64,000 nucleotides of DNA from Chitinophaga lutea (GTDB taxonomy: Bacteria > Bacteroidota > Bacteroidia > Chitinophagales > Chitinophagaceae), in assembly GCF_003813775.1 (NCBI RefSeq), contig NZ_RPDH01000001.1:1240001-1304000 (forward strand), in the 5' to 3' direction. Both the position numbers and the translations under genes were made by a program. The notes under the pieces were generated by a model. It did not search any database, had not been told where the DNA came from, and worked only from the letters and a program-made list of their open reading frames with translations. Position 1 is the first letter of the stretch; every line of letters begins with the position of its first letter. Of this stretch, positions 15,403 through 24,676 are shown one piece after another.

Positions 15403-16983
15403 TTATCTCACCTTCAGCATGCTCCTCACCTGCTGGATGGGCCCGTTTTGCAGGCGGGCGTAATACACGCCGTTGGCGAGGCGCTCCCCGTCGAACGGGA
15501 TGGTGTAGTCACCGGCGGCATGCACTTTGTCTACCGGCGTGCTGATGAGGCGGCCCATGGTGTCGAACACCTGGATCATGGTGTGGCCTCCCTTGGTTTT
15601 GTAGGCGATGGTGGTTTTGGCGGAGAAAGGATTGGGATAGTTGGTGATGAACTGCAGCCCGTCGTTGATGCCGGGAATGTTGGTCACCACCCCGCAGGCC
15701 AGCCCGTTCACGAGCGGAAGGCTCTGGTAGTTGCGCAGCATGATGTGGTTGAGGTCGGTGCTTTTCACACAGAACCACTGTTCTAACAGCGACGCGTATA
15801 CGGAGCGGAAATCGTACTGCATGGGCACATTGTCCGAAGCCCCGGCGGAGTCCGGCATGGTGGGCGTATTGCCGAGCACCTGCTGGTTCACATAGTCGCC
15901 GAAAATGATCATGGGAGCGCTGGCGCCGTGGTCGGTGCCCATACTGCCGTTGGAGCGGATGCGGCGGCCAAACTCGGAGAAGGTCATCCCTACCACGCGC
16001 TGCGATTTTTTGAGGCCTTTCAGGTCGTCCATGAAGGCTTTTACGGCAGACGATACGTCACCCAGCAGTTTGGCGTGCGAACCGGTGGTGGTATCGCCGC
16101 TGTTGGTCTGGCTGGCGTGTGTGTCGAACCCGCCGATGCTCACCATGTACAGGCGCGTTTTGAGCCCGCCCGCCACGAGGCGCGCCACAATTTTCAATTG
16201 TTGGGCCAGGTGGTTGTTGGCCGGGTAAGCGCCCTGGTTGGTCACTTTGGAAGCCGCCAGTTTGATCGCATCGGCAAACCGGTTGGTTTGTTTCTGGATG
16301 AGGCGGATATATTTCAGCTCTTTGCCCGCTTTGGTGTTGGGCACGGGGTCTTCCACCCCGTTGAGCAGGTTGTAGAAATCGGTGGCGCTGGTCACGGCCA
16401 TCCCCATGTTCACGTCCGTTCCCTGGAATGCGGGCGACACCACGGAGCCGATCTGGATGGCCAGCGGGTCGGGCATATCCGCGTTGGGATATCCCACGGG
16501 GAAACCGGGGTATTGCGTTTCGAGGTAACGGCCTCCCCAGCCCGTCGGCAGCACTTCGTTGGCATCGGAACCGGTGAGCCAGATGTCGGTGGCGCGGAAA
16601 TGCGAGAAGTTGGGCGAAGGGTACCCCACGCTGTGGATGATGCCCACATGCCCGTCGTTATACAGATCGCGGATGCCTGTCATGGCCGGGTGCAAGCCGG
16701 TTTTGGTTTGCCCGGCGAGCGCCAGCACGCGGCCTTCGGGGATGGCGATATTGGTGCGCGCAGCCTGGTATTTGCCGTACTGGTCGCGCGGGATCACCAT
16801 GTTGAGCCCGTCGTTGCCGCCGTTCAGCTGGATCATCACGAGCACGTGGTCGTTTTCTTCAGCTGCGCCCTGCAGGGCCGCCAGCAAAGGCGAAGCGCCG
16901 AAAGCCTTCACGGAAAAACCGTTGATGAAGGATGGCAGGATGGCTGCCGGAGCGGTATACTTGAGGAAGTCTCTACGTTTCAT
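15403..16983 (-). CDS. DUF1501 protein with type IX secretion sorting domain
   Basis: 526 residues. The N-terminus MKRRDFLKYTAPAAILPS is a twin-arginine-like signal. The DUF1501 body (sulfatase-like fold) shows MIQLNGGNDGLNMVIP, GLHPAMTG, IGGFDTHASQ, MTFSEFGRRIRSNGSMGTDHGASAP and MIIFGDYV. The last 75 residues form a T9SS type A sorting domain: NYPNPFSAKTTIAY, IQVFDTMGRLI, GVYYARL and a basic end. The protein is therefore exported and probably anchored on or released from the cell surface by the type IX system. Function unknown. It lies downstream of a DUF1800 gene with a 19-base gap; this pair is common in Bacteroidota and Planctomycetes. Confidence 0.88.
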   Translation of the reverse strand: MKRRDFLKYTAPAAILPSFINGFSVKAFGASPLLAALQGAAEENDHVLVMIQLNGGNDGLNMVIPRDQYGKYQAARTNIAIPEGRVLALAGQTKTGLHPAMTGIRDLYNDGHVGIIHSVGYPSPNFSHFRATDIWLTGSDANEVLPTGWGGRYLETQYPGFPVGYPNADMPDPLAIQIGSVVSPAFQGTDVNMGMAVTSATDFYNLLNGVEDPVPNTKAGKELKYIRLIQKQTNRFADAIKLAASKVTNQGAYPANNHLAQQLKIVARLVAGGLKTRLYMVSIGGFDTHASQTNSGDTTTGSHAKLLGDVSSAVKAFMDDLKGLKKSQRVVGMTFSEFGRRIRSNGSMGTDHGASAPMIIFGDYVNQQVLGNTPTMPDSAGASDNVPMQYDFRSVYASLLEQWFCVKSTDLNHIMLRNYQSLPLVNGLACGVVTNIPGINDGLQFITNYPNPFSAKTTIAYKTKGGHTMIQVFDTMGRLISTPVDKVHAAGDYTIPFDGERLANGVYYARLQNGPIQQVRSMLKVR

Positions 16984-17002
16984 AAATAGGTTTTCAGCGT
17001 GA

Positions 17003-18643
17003 TCAGGCTAAATGGTATTCAGACAGGTTCATGATGTATTTGTACAACGCGCGGAGGTGCTGCACCACAACGGCCTTATTGGCGGCGTTGGACGTATCCG
17101 CCTTGTACACGTTCCATGCCTGCGTCCAGTAATAATCCTGTTCTGTACCGCCGAGGAGGATATTGTCTTTCAGGAAACTTTTGGTGGTATCGCTCACGCC
17201 CATCCTGTACAGGATATCGAGCGAATCCCTGACGAGCAGCACGGGGTTGGAGGGATCGGACAACTGTTCGGCGAATGCGATCGGGTCGATGCGCAAACCG
17301 CGGTAACCGTTGCCGATCATCTGGTCGGCAAACATGTTCCGCTGCGGCAGCGTATCGGTATTGATCCAGAGCTCATGAAACTGCGGGGCGAGGTAATACG
17401 CTTCCCAGCCGGACACGCCCGGCGGATCACCGATGTTCTGCTGCTGCCGGCCGGCGGCGCTTTGCAGGGCCTGCCATTGCGGATAGGCGTTGGCGTAATC
17501 GGCCGCGGGAGCGACGGTGACGCCGAATTCGCGGCAAAGGCCCACGGTGAAATCTACGGGACTTTTGATCAGGCAGCTCATGTTCAGCGGATCATAAAAG
17601 TGCTCGCACTTGAACAGCGCCAGCAACAAAGGTTTTATTTCATAATTCGCATCTCGGAATATTTTCGCCAACGGCTCGATCACATTGGTTTCGGTAGCAT
17701 CGTCTATTTCGTAGTAAATAAAAAACTGGTAGAATTTCCGGCAGATGAACTTCGCCACTTCGTGCTGCGCGAAAATTATCTGGAGCATATCGTCTAGCTC
17801 CGTAGCGCCCATCTCGCCTGTTTTCCCGCTGATCACCTTGTTGGAAAACCAGGGAGAAAACTGTTTGTTGGTGATATCGTGTTTGCTGGGATCGAAATAA
17901 GAACGGATGTTGATCTTGTCCACTTTGTAACCGGTGAGCACGTGCGCGCCGGCGCGTACGTCTTCCTCCTGGTACAGCGAGGCGGGGCCTTTACCGCAGG
18001 TGAACAGTTCGAGCAGTTCGCGCGCGTAGTTTTCGTCGGCCGCGGTTTTCTCATTCAGGTATCCGTTGAGATATACGAGCATGGCGGGATCCAGGGTAAT
18101 GGCTTTGGCCATGGCCCTGAAATTGCCGAGCGCATATTGGCGAAGGGTTACGTTATGCAGGTACATAAAACGCGCATCCCCGATCGTTTGTGTTTCGGTA
18201 GCCCAGTGGTTATGCCAGAAAAGCACCAGCTTTTCGTGGATGGTGCGCTGCTGACTGAGCATCACGCCCGTCCACCATGCTTTGTAGGACGTGCGGCGGT
18301 CGTTGTTGAGATCTTCGTCCCCTTCCGGCGCGGTCACCCATGTGGCGCCCGGCGCCACACCGGTACTGTCCGGCGCACCCTGGCTGTAATTATTCACGGG
18401 CGGAGCCGGCGTAACGGTGTTGTTCTGGATCAGGGCATCCACGGCCTGGTCCATCGACATTGCCCTGAAGTGCTTCACATCCGCCGGCGCGGCGCCGAAC
18501 ATGGCGCGTTTCAGCAAATGCACCACCTGTGCCGTTCCCCATTCGCCGGTGTAAGGCGCAAGGCCGGAATATGTTCTGGCAGCCGCCGGTTTCGACGTTT
18601 TTTTGCGGGAGGGGGCTAGTGTTAAGAAGTCTCTACGGTCCAT
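17003..18643 (-). CDS. DUF1800 domain protein
   Basis: 546 residues. The DUF1800 pattern is clear: AQVVHLLKRAMFGAAPADVKHF, EKLVLFWHNHWATE, YLNGYLNEKTAADENYARELLELF, KFICRKFYQFF and GDPPGVSGWEAYY. The function of the family is unknown; it is nearly always encoded next to a DUF1501 gene, as here (gap 19 bases), so the two probably act together on or outside the cell surface. The N-terminus MDRRDFLTLAP resembles a twin-arginine motif but is not followed by a hydrophobic segment, so a classical signal peptide is not visible. It is first in the two-gene unit. Confidence 0.87.
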   Translation of the reverse strand: MDRRDFLTLAPSRKKTSKPAAARTYSGLAPYTGEWGTAQVVHLLKRAMFGAAPADVKHFRAMSMDQAVDALIQNNTVTPAPPVNNYSQGAPDSTGVAPGATWVTAPEGDEDLNNDRRTSYKAWWTGVMLSQQRTIHEKLVLFWHNHWATETQTIGDARFMYLHNVTLRQYALGNFRAMAKAITLDPAMLVYLNGYLNEKTAADENYARELLELFTCGKGPASLYQEEDVRAGAHVLTGYKVDKINIRSYFDPSKHDITNKQFSPWFSNKVISGKTGEMGATELDDMLQIIFAQHEVAKFICRKFYQFFIYYEIDDATETNVIEPLAKIFRDANYEIKPLLLALFKCEHFYDPLNMSCLIKSPVDFTVGLCREFGVTVAPAADYANAYPQWQALQSAAGRQQQNIGDPPGVSGWEAYYLAPQFHELWINTDTLPQRNMFADQMIGNGYRGLRIDPIAFAEQLSDPSNPVLLVRDSLDILYRMGVSDTTKSFLKDNILLGGTEQDYYWTQAWNVYKADTSNAANKAVVVQHLRALYKYIMNLSEYHLA

Positions 18644-18827
18644 CTGGGATACGGTTTTAGGGGCTGTTACCCTGTTAGGGCAGGATAATAGCGGTTTTCC
18701 GAAAGCAAATTAGTAAAAAGTTTAATTCAATCATATTATTTTATATGAAATGTACGTTCCGCCGCCCGAAACGACAAGTGTTCGCAGAAAGCAGATGATT
18801 TTCACAGGGTTAGAGGGCCGGAAACAG

Positions 18828-18855
18828 GAAGGGCGCACCGGTTGGCGCGCCCTTC
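18828..18855 (-). terminator. Hairpin downstream of the thiolase gene
   Basis: GAAGGGCGC (18828-18836) and GCGCCCTTC (18847-18855) form a perfect 9-bp stem 20 bases after the thiolase stop on the minus strand. No strong U run follows, so terminator strength is uncertain. Confidence 0.5.
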
Positions 18856-18876
18856 GTATGTTGATTACATCCGTTG

Positions 18877-20055
18877 TTACGCAAGATTCTCGATCACACC
18901 GGCGATGCCCTGCCCGCCGCCGACGCAGGCGGTCACGATGCCGTATTTTTTGTTCAGGCGTTTCATGTCCTGCAACAATTGAATGGTGAGCTTGGCGCCG
19001 GTACAGCCGAGCGGGTGGCCGAGGGCGATGGCGCCGCCGTTGATATTCACTTTTTCAGGGTCGAGGCCCAGTTCGCGGATAACGGCTACGGACTGGGAAG
19101 CGAAGGCTTCGTTCAACTCCACGAGGTCGATGTCCTGCAACGTTTTGCCGGCTACCTGCAGGGCTTTGGGCACCGCGGCCACGGGGCCGATGCCCATGAT
19201 GCGGGGATGCACGCCTGCGCTCACGCAGGATACCAGCCGCCCGATGGGCTGCAGGTTCAGCTCTTTCATCATCTTTTCACTCATCACTACCACAAACGCG
19301 GCGCCGTCGCTGGTCTGCGAGGAGTTACCGGCCGTTACCGTTCCGCCGGCGGCGAATACGGGCTTGAGTTTGGCGAGCACCTCGAGCGAAGTATCGTGGC
19401 GCGGCCCTTCGTCGGTATCCACCACAAAATTGCGGGCCTGTTTTTTCCCTTTTTCGTTGAGATATATTTCTTCCACGTTAATGGGCAGAATGCCTCCTTT
19501 GAAATATCCGTTCTGGATGGCGTTGATGGCGCGTTGATGGGAGCGGAACGAAAATTCGTCCTGCTGCTCGCGGCTCACGGAAAACTCTTTCGCCACGGCC
19601 TCTGCGGTGTTGCCCATGCTGAGGTAATAGTCCGGCGTGGTGGAAGCCACACTGTAAGCGGGCACTGTTTTCCATCCTGCTACCGGCACCAGGCTCATGC
19701 TTTCGGTACCGCCGGCGATGATGCAATGCGCCTGGCCGCTCTGGATTTTGGCGGTGGCGATGCCGATGGTTTCAAGGCCGGAGGCGCAATACCGGTTCAC
19801 CGTCATGCCGGGCACCTCGATACCCAGCGCGCGCACGGAAATCATCCGGCCGATCTGCAGGCCCTGTTCCGCTTCCGGCACCGCGTTGCCCACAATCAGA
19901 TCATCCACCCTGTTCGGCTCCAGCTGCGGGATGGTTTTGAGCAAACCCGTGATCACCTCCACGGCCAGATCGTCCGGCCGGTAAAAACGGAATCCGCCTT
20001 TCTTCGATTTCGTTACCGCTGTTCTGAATCCTGCTACTATATATGCGTCCTGCAT
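18877..20055 (-). CDS. Thiolase (acetyl-CoA C-acyltransferase)
   Basis: 392 residues, standard thiolase length. The catalytic residues are present: nucleophile Cys90 in NRYCASGLETI, His347 in ALGHPLG and Cys377 in TACVGGGQG. The enzyme splits or forms 3-ketoacyl-CoA using CoA, in fatty acid beta-oxidation or in acetoacetyl-CoA synthesis. The sequence is closer to the FadA/FadI-like degradative type (GGTESMSLVPVAGWKT, EAVAKEFSVSREQQDEFS). No acyl-CoA dehydrogenase or hydratase gene sits beside it; the neighbours are a DUF1800/DUF1501 pair and a signalling cluster, so it seems to be a single-gene unit. Confidence 0.9.
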   Translation of the reverse strand: MQDAYIVAGFRTAVTKSKKGGFRFYRPDDLAVEVITGLLKTIPQLEPNRVDDLIVGNAVPEAEQGLQIGRMISVRALGIEVPGMTVNRYCASGLETIGIATAKIQSGQAHCIIAGGTESMSLVPVAGWKTVPAYSVASTTPDYYLSMGNTAEAVAKEFSVSREQQDEFSFRSHQRAINAIQNGYFKGGILPINVEEIYLNEKGKKQARNFVVDTDEGPRHDTSLEVLAKLKPVFAAGGTVTAGNSSQTSDGAAFVVVMSEKMMKELNLQPIGRLVSCVSAGVHPRIMGIGPVAAVPKALQVAGKTLQDIDLVELNEAFASQSVAVIRELGLDPEKVNINGGAIALGHPLGCTGAKLTIQLLQDMKRLNKKYGIVTACVGGGQGIAGVIENLA

Positions 20056-20101
20056 GATTGGGTCCTTTTTTTGGTGTAATCAAATTTAAGGATTTTAGGC
20101 C

Positions 20102-20962
20102 TTATTTGATCTCGATGTTCAAATGTGCGGCGTTCACCCCGCCGAATATACCGTAACCGCCGGCCACATTGGTATGCACACGGTTTTGCTCCACCAGCAG
20201 GTTGCCTTCATTGGCGTTCTGCAGCTCGAGCGTTTTGAGATACTGCCAGCTGTGCCAGGTGAGGCCGGTCACTTCCAGCACCAGGAAATCGCCGGGCTGG
20301 CTGACCCGTTCGGTCTGCATCACGACGGCGATGTTGTGGCCGTCGAAACGCTCGTCCGGGATGAGGGTGCTTTCGAGGTAGTTGTTGGTGATCAGGTCGG
20401 TGAAGCTGTTATTGTAAGAGGGATCGAACCTGTAGCGCAGCCGTTTCACGGGCACTATCCGCCCCGCCGCGTTCATCTCCCCGGCGTACAGCCGGAAGCG
20501 GTAAAAATCCTTCCCCCGCACATCTTTCAGCGTAAACTTCACACGGTTGCCCTGGACCTGCGCGAACGGGTCGGCCAGCACGGGGCGGCGGGGCAATGTA
20601 TCTGCCGCCCGCACGGTGTCAAGACCGTCTGCCGCCACCTGGATGGTGTAACGCAGCGCGGCGGACACCGGCTGCGTGGAAACGAAGTATCCCTTCCCGC
20701 CGATCTCCTGCCATTGCAACGGCACTTCCAGATCGCCGGCTTTCACGGTGACGCCGGCATCCCTGATGGCGGGAAAGCTGGTGGCGCCGGGCGGCTGCGA
20801 GCGCGTAACGCGGATGTACAGCACACTGTCGGGCTGCATCAGGCTGTTTACCACGATTTTATCGCCGTCGTACGGAATGGGTATATGCACACTCTTCTCG
20901 CAGGCCGCGAGCAACAAAATGGCGGATATGAATGCTGCTGTTTTTTTCATGACGAGATCCAT
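20102..20962 (-). CDS. DUF4249 lipoprotein, partner of the STN-TonB receptor
   Basis: 286 residues. The signal peptide ends in ILLLAAC, a lipobox (Cys near residue 21), followed by EKSVHIPIPYDGDKIVVNSLMQPDS, the DUF4249 start pattern. The rest is rich in beta strands. The gene starts 5 bases after the stop of the TonB receptor gene, so both are in one transcript. Family knowledge: DUF4249 proteins accompany TonB receptors in Bacteroidota and are thought to sit at the outer membrane as accessory lipoproteins. The substrate is unknown. A start at residue 5 (MKKT) is equally good. Confidence 0.82.
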   Translation of the reverse strand: MDLVMKKTAAFISAILLLAACEKSVHIPIPYDGDKIVVNSLMQPDSVLYIRVTRSQPPGATSFPAIRDAGVTVKAGDLEVPLQWQEIGGKGYFVSTQPVSAALRYTIQVAADGLDTVRAADTLPRRPVLADPFAQVQGNRVKFTLKDVRGKDFYRFRLYAGEMNAAGRIVPVKRLRYRFDPSYNNSFTDLITNNYLESTLIPDERFDGHNIAVVMQTERVSQPGDFLVLEVTGLTWHSWQYLKTLELQNANEGNLLVEQNRVHTNVAGGYGIFGGVNAAHLNIEIK

Positions 20963-20967
20963 TTTTC

Positions 20968-23616
20968 TTAAAATCTGATCGCATACGTAACGCTGGGCAG
21001 TATGGGCAGAATGCTCAGCATTGTGAGCTGGCGTTTGCCGTCGTCGTCGCGTTTATAGTAATAAAAAAACGGGTTCTTCTGGCTGTATGCGTTGTACAGG
21101 CTGATGTTGAGCGTGTAGCGCGTTTTTTTCCGCTGTTTCACATGCGTGGCGCCGATGTCGAGGCGGTGCACGTCCTGCATGCGCAGCATGTTGCGGTTAC
21201 CCACGATGTCTATCTCATTGGGCCCGCCGGTACCACCGGGGGTGTGCGGCGAAGGATCGTCCTGCTGCTCGTAGCTGCCTACCGGAAGCGACAACGGCGC
21301 CCCGGTGGAATACTGCCATTGCGCGGACAATTCCCAGCGTTTGCCGAGGCGCTGCGTGAGCACCACTTCCACATCGTGCCGCCGGTCGTATTTGTAAGGG
21401 AATCGTTTCCCCTGGTTCACGGTCGGGAACTGCCGGTCGGCCCAGGCGAGCGTATAACCGATCCAGCCCCTGAAATCGCCTTTCTTTTTCTGCAACATCA
21501 GTTCACCGCCGTAGCTCCAGCCTTTGCCGGTCACCACGTTGCTTTCCCAGCTGGGTGTGGCGGATTGAAAATCGTTCGACAGCTCGTTGTATTCGATCAC
21601 ATTCCGCATTTCCTTGTAGTACCCTTCCACCGACATTTCGAACATGCCGCTCTGCGTGGTTTTGGCAAGGCCCAGCGCCACCTGGTTGGCGTGCATGGGC
21701 GGCACCTTGTCCGTAGCGGCCACCCACAGATCGGTGGGCATGTAGGTAGCGCTGTTGGTAAGCAGGTGCAGGTACTGCGTCATCACGGTATGCGACATCT
21801 TCAGCGCCCAGCGTTGCGGGAGCAGGAAACGAAAACCCATCCTCGGTTGCAGCGACGCGTACACCCTGCCGGGCACGATGAAAGAAGAGGCGTGCAGGCC
21901 GAGATTCAGGTGCACGGAGTTGCCGATCTTCCAGTCGTCTTCCGCATACAGGGCCAGTTCCAGCCCGCCGGACGTTTCATCGTTGTAAGCAGTATCAATC
22001 AGCTGCAGGTCGTCAGACATATTATTGAACCGGAGGATGCCGGGCTGGAAGATATTGTAGGTAGCCTGCAAACCGAAACGCACGGCGTGCTCGGGATTGG
22101 GGCGATAATCGAAATCGATTTTCCCGCCGGCGTTCTGCACCTTCGAAAAATAGCGGCCGTTCATGTTATCGGATTCCTTCACCAGCGGCGTATCGAGCGC
22201 CATGTATTTGTAGCGGTAGTCGGTGTTGAAATAGAACTGCGAATAATTGAGCGTGGTGTTGGAGAACAGCCGGGGACTGAAAATATGGTTCCAGCGGAGC
22301 GCATATGCCTGGTTGCCCCAGCCGAGGCGGAAACGCATTTCTTCGTGGTACCTTTTGGGCATGCCGTTGATGCTGTCGAAACGGTGGTTGCGGTCTACCG
22401 TCATATGGTCCTTGCCGCCGTAGGCGCTGAGGTAGATGCGGTCTTTCGGGGAAAAGATATGATTGATCTTCGCGTTGCCGTCGAAGAAATACAGCCAGAA
22501 TTCGCCTTCCTCCCCGAGGTTGAACTGCTTGTGCGCAACGTCCTGCAATATCAGATCCGCATATGTGCGGCGGGCGGTGACGATGAAAGAGGTTTTGCCT
22601 TTATCGATGGGCCCTTCCACCATAAACTTCGACGCCAGCAGGCCGAGCGACACTTCGCCGTGGTATTCGTACATATCCCCGTCTTTCATCGAAATATCGA
22701 CCACCGACGATAAACGGCCGCCATAGCGCGCGGGAAAAGCGCCTTTGTACAGTTCCACGTTCTTGACCATATCGGGATTGAACACGGAAAAAATACCGAA
22801 CGCATGGGTGGCGTTGTACACGGGCGTACCATCGAGCAGGATGAGGTTCTGATCGGGGCTGCCGCCGCGCACATGAATACCGCTGGAGCCGTCCGCGCCG
22901 CCGCTCACACCGGGCATGGCCTGTATCGTGCGCAGCACGTCTGCTTCTCCGAGCATGCGGGGCATGGTTTTGGTCTGCGAAATGGCGAGGTTGAGCTTGC
23001 TCATCTGCGTCTGTTCCTGGAGCTTCGGCAGGTTGTCGGTCACCTCCACTTCCTGCAAGGTATTGGAGGGCGACAGTTTGATATTGACGAGGCGGTTCTC
23101 TTTGTCTTTCAGCTGCGCCGCGCCGGCGTTGTAACCGATGTACGATACGTTGAGGGTGCCGGTGTCCTTGGCGGTGGTGAGACTGAAAAAGCCGAATTGA
23201 TTCGTGGTGGTGCCGGTGTGCAGGTGGGGCATGTACACGGTGGCGCCGATGAGTTTTTCTCCGGTGAGGGCGTCTTCCACAAAACCGTTGATGGTGCGGG
23301 TGCCGGCGTGTTTGAAGGCGAGCACCAGCTGGTCGCCGATGCGTTTATACTGGATGTTGCTGTCGTCGAAAAGCAGGTCGAGCACGCGGCGCAGGGGCAT
23401 GTCTTTTACGTTGACGGACACGCGCCGGGTCATGCTCACCACGTCGCGACTATAGGAAAAGTGAATGCCGTATTCCTTTTCGATCAATTCGCAGGCAGCA
23501 GAGAGGGGTTGGTTGTTAAGCGACAGTGAAATCTTGGTGCGCCAGTTCCAGGCAAATACCTGCATCGGGATCAACGCGATGATCAAACCCAGCAGGAGCG
23601 TCCTCGCCAACGACAT
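20968..23616 (-). CDS. TonB-dependent receptor with STN signalling domain
   Basis: 882 residues: signal peptide to about residue 22, STN (secretin/TonB short N-terminal) domain at about 28-100 (ISLSLNNQPLSAACELIEKE), CarboxypepD_reg-like domain 108-190 (INGFVEDALTGEKLIGATVY), plug 200-325 (GVSGGADGSSGIHVRGGSPD, NLILLDGTPVYN) and a barrel ending in PSVTYAIRF. The STN domain is the part that passes an occupancy signal to a FecR anti-sigma factor, which is encoded just upstream together with an ECF sigma factor. Together the four genes form a substrate-induced uptake unit. The ligand cannot be read from the sequence; SusD is absent, so a glycan is less likely. Confidence 0.9.
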   Translation of the reverse strand: MSLARTLLLGLIIALIPMQVFAWNWRTKISLSLNNQPLSAACELIEKEYGIHFSYSRDVVSMTRRVSVNVKDMPLRRVLDLLFDDSNIQYKRIGDQLVLAFKHAGTRTINGFVEDALTGEKLIGATVYMPHLHTGTTTNQFGFFSLTTAKDTGTLNVSYIGYNAGAAQLKDKENRLVNIKLSPSNTLQEVEVTDNLPKLQEQTQMSKLNLAISQTKTMPRMLGEADVLRTIQAMPGVSGGADGSSGIHVRGGSPDQNLILLDGTPVYNATHAFGIFSVFNPDMVKNVELYKGAFPARYGGRLSSVVDISMKDGDMYEYHGEVSLGLLASKFMVEGPIDKGKTSFIVTARRTYADLILQDVAHKQFNLGEEGEFWLYFFDGNAKINHIFSPKDRIYLSAYGGKDHMTVDRNHRFDSINGMPKRYHEEMRFRLGWGNQAYALRWNHIFSPRLFSNTTLNYSQFYFNTDYRYKYMALDTPLVKESDNMNGRYFSKVQNAGGKIDFDYRPNPEHAVRFGLQATYNIFQPGILRFNNMSDDLQLIDTAYNDETSGGLELALYAEDDWKIGNSVHLNLGLHASSFIVPGRVYASLQPRMGFRFLLPQRWALKMSHTVMTQYLHLLTNSATYMPTDLWVAATDKVPPMHANQVALGLAKTTQSGMFEMSVEGYYKEMRNVIEYNELSNDFQSATPSWESNVVTGKGWSYGGELMLQKKKGDFRGWIGYTLAWADRQFPTVNQGKRFPYKYDRRHDVEVVLTQRLGKRWELSAQWQYSTGAPLSLPVGSYEQQDDPSPHTPGGTGGPNEIDIVGNRNMLRMQDVHRLDIGATHVKQRKKTRYTLNISLYNAYSQKNPFFYYYKRDDDGKRQLTMLSILPILPSVTYAIRF

Positions 23617-23640
23617 TCGTTAAATTTTTAGTTAGGTCCC

Positions 23641-24603
23641 TTATTTAATGGAAAACTGCTGCTGCCCGGTTTTTTCGGCCTGAGAATTGGTCATGTAGGT
23701 GATGGCGGCCATCACGTTTTCAATAGACTCATTTTCAAAGTTGGCAGTGATCTCCTTCTGTAAAAGTGCGCTGTCCGCCACTTTCACGTCCACATCGTAC
23801 ACTGCTTCCACGGCAGCCAGCACTTTGTGTAAAGGTACATTACGGAACACTAATTGTTTGCTGGACAAGTTGATTATATTTTCCGCGACTGAAAATCCGG
23901 TTTCCTTTACTTCCTGCCGCAGCACCATGCCGGGTGTGAGCACGGCGCTGTCGCCATGCCGGCGGTCTGTGACGAGTACTTTCCCGCTGTTCACGTGTAC
24001 GGTAAGTCCGGTTTGAGGGCCGTAATCCACCGTAAACTCCGTTCCCAGCACTTTTATTTCAGTCTGATCTACTTCCACTACGAAAGGCGCTTCCGGGTCC
24101 TGCGCCACGGTAAAGATCGCTTTGCCCGTCAACCGTACGCGGCGCTCCTTCTTCCCGAAGCCGCCCGCCAGTTTGAGGTCTGCGTTGGGCTGCAGGGCCA
24201 CCTGGCTGCCGTCTTTGAGCACGGCTTTCTGTCCGCCGGAAAACGCTGTTTCCTGTTGCGCCTGGCGGGGCCAGAGCCAGAACGCGGCGCCCACGGCCAC
24301 CAGCAGAACGGCGGCTATGCGGAGCCAGGGAAAGGGACGGCGGATAGGTACTACATTCTCTTCCCCGCCGGCGGTGATGGTTGTTTTCAGGCGCTCCCAG
24401 CTGGCGCCCGTGTCGATGCCGGGATGGGCTGCGGCCGAAGCAGACGCTTCCAGCACCTGGCGGATCCCGTTCAGCACTTCTTCATTTACAGGCTGTTCCA
24501 TGCGCCAGGCCTCCACCCATTGCCGTTCAACGGTATCCGCTTCATTCAGCAGATACTTGCATAGCAGGGAATATAATGCCTCATCTGGTTGCAAATTGCT
24601 CAT
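23641..24603 (-). CDS. FecR-family anti-sigma factor with DUF4974 domain
   Basis: 320 residues: a cytoplasmic N-terminal part, one membrane helix (PWLRIAAVLLVAVGAAFWLW, about residues 91-110), a periplasmic FecR domain (GGQKAVLKDGSQVALQPNADLKL, VEVDQTEIKVLGTEFTVDY) and a C-terminal DUF4974 domain (LVFRNVPLHKVLAAVEAVYDVDVKV). It holds or activates the ECF sigma factor encoded upstream and touches the STN domain of the receptor encoded 24 bases downstream. Confidence 0.92.
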   Translation of the reverse strand: MSNLQPDEALYSLLCKYLLNEADTVERQWVEAWRMEQPVNEEVLNGIRQVLEASASAAAHPGIDTGASWERLKTTITAGGEENVVPIRRPFPWLRIAAVLLVAVGAAFWLWPRQAQQETAFSGGQKAVLKDGSQVALQPNADLKLAGGFGKKERRVRLTGKAIFTVAQDPEAPFVVEVDQTEIKVLGTEFTVDYGPQTGLTVHVNSGKVLVTDRRHGDSAVLTPGMVLRQEVKETGFSVAENIINLSSKQLVFRNVPLHKVLAAVEAVYDVDVKVADSALLQKEITANFENESIENVMAAITYMTNSQAEKTGQQQFSIK

Positions 24604-24676
24604 GTACAGTTGTAATAGTTAATCAGTTTTCCGGATAGATGACGCCTGCCGTTAGCCGCTCCCCCTATCCGATATA

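Noticed and set aside
18874..20079. 401-residue plus-strand frame opposite the thiolase gene
   Set aside because: The thiolase frame has all catalytic motifs; the opposite frame shows none.
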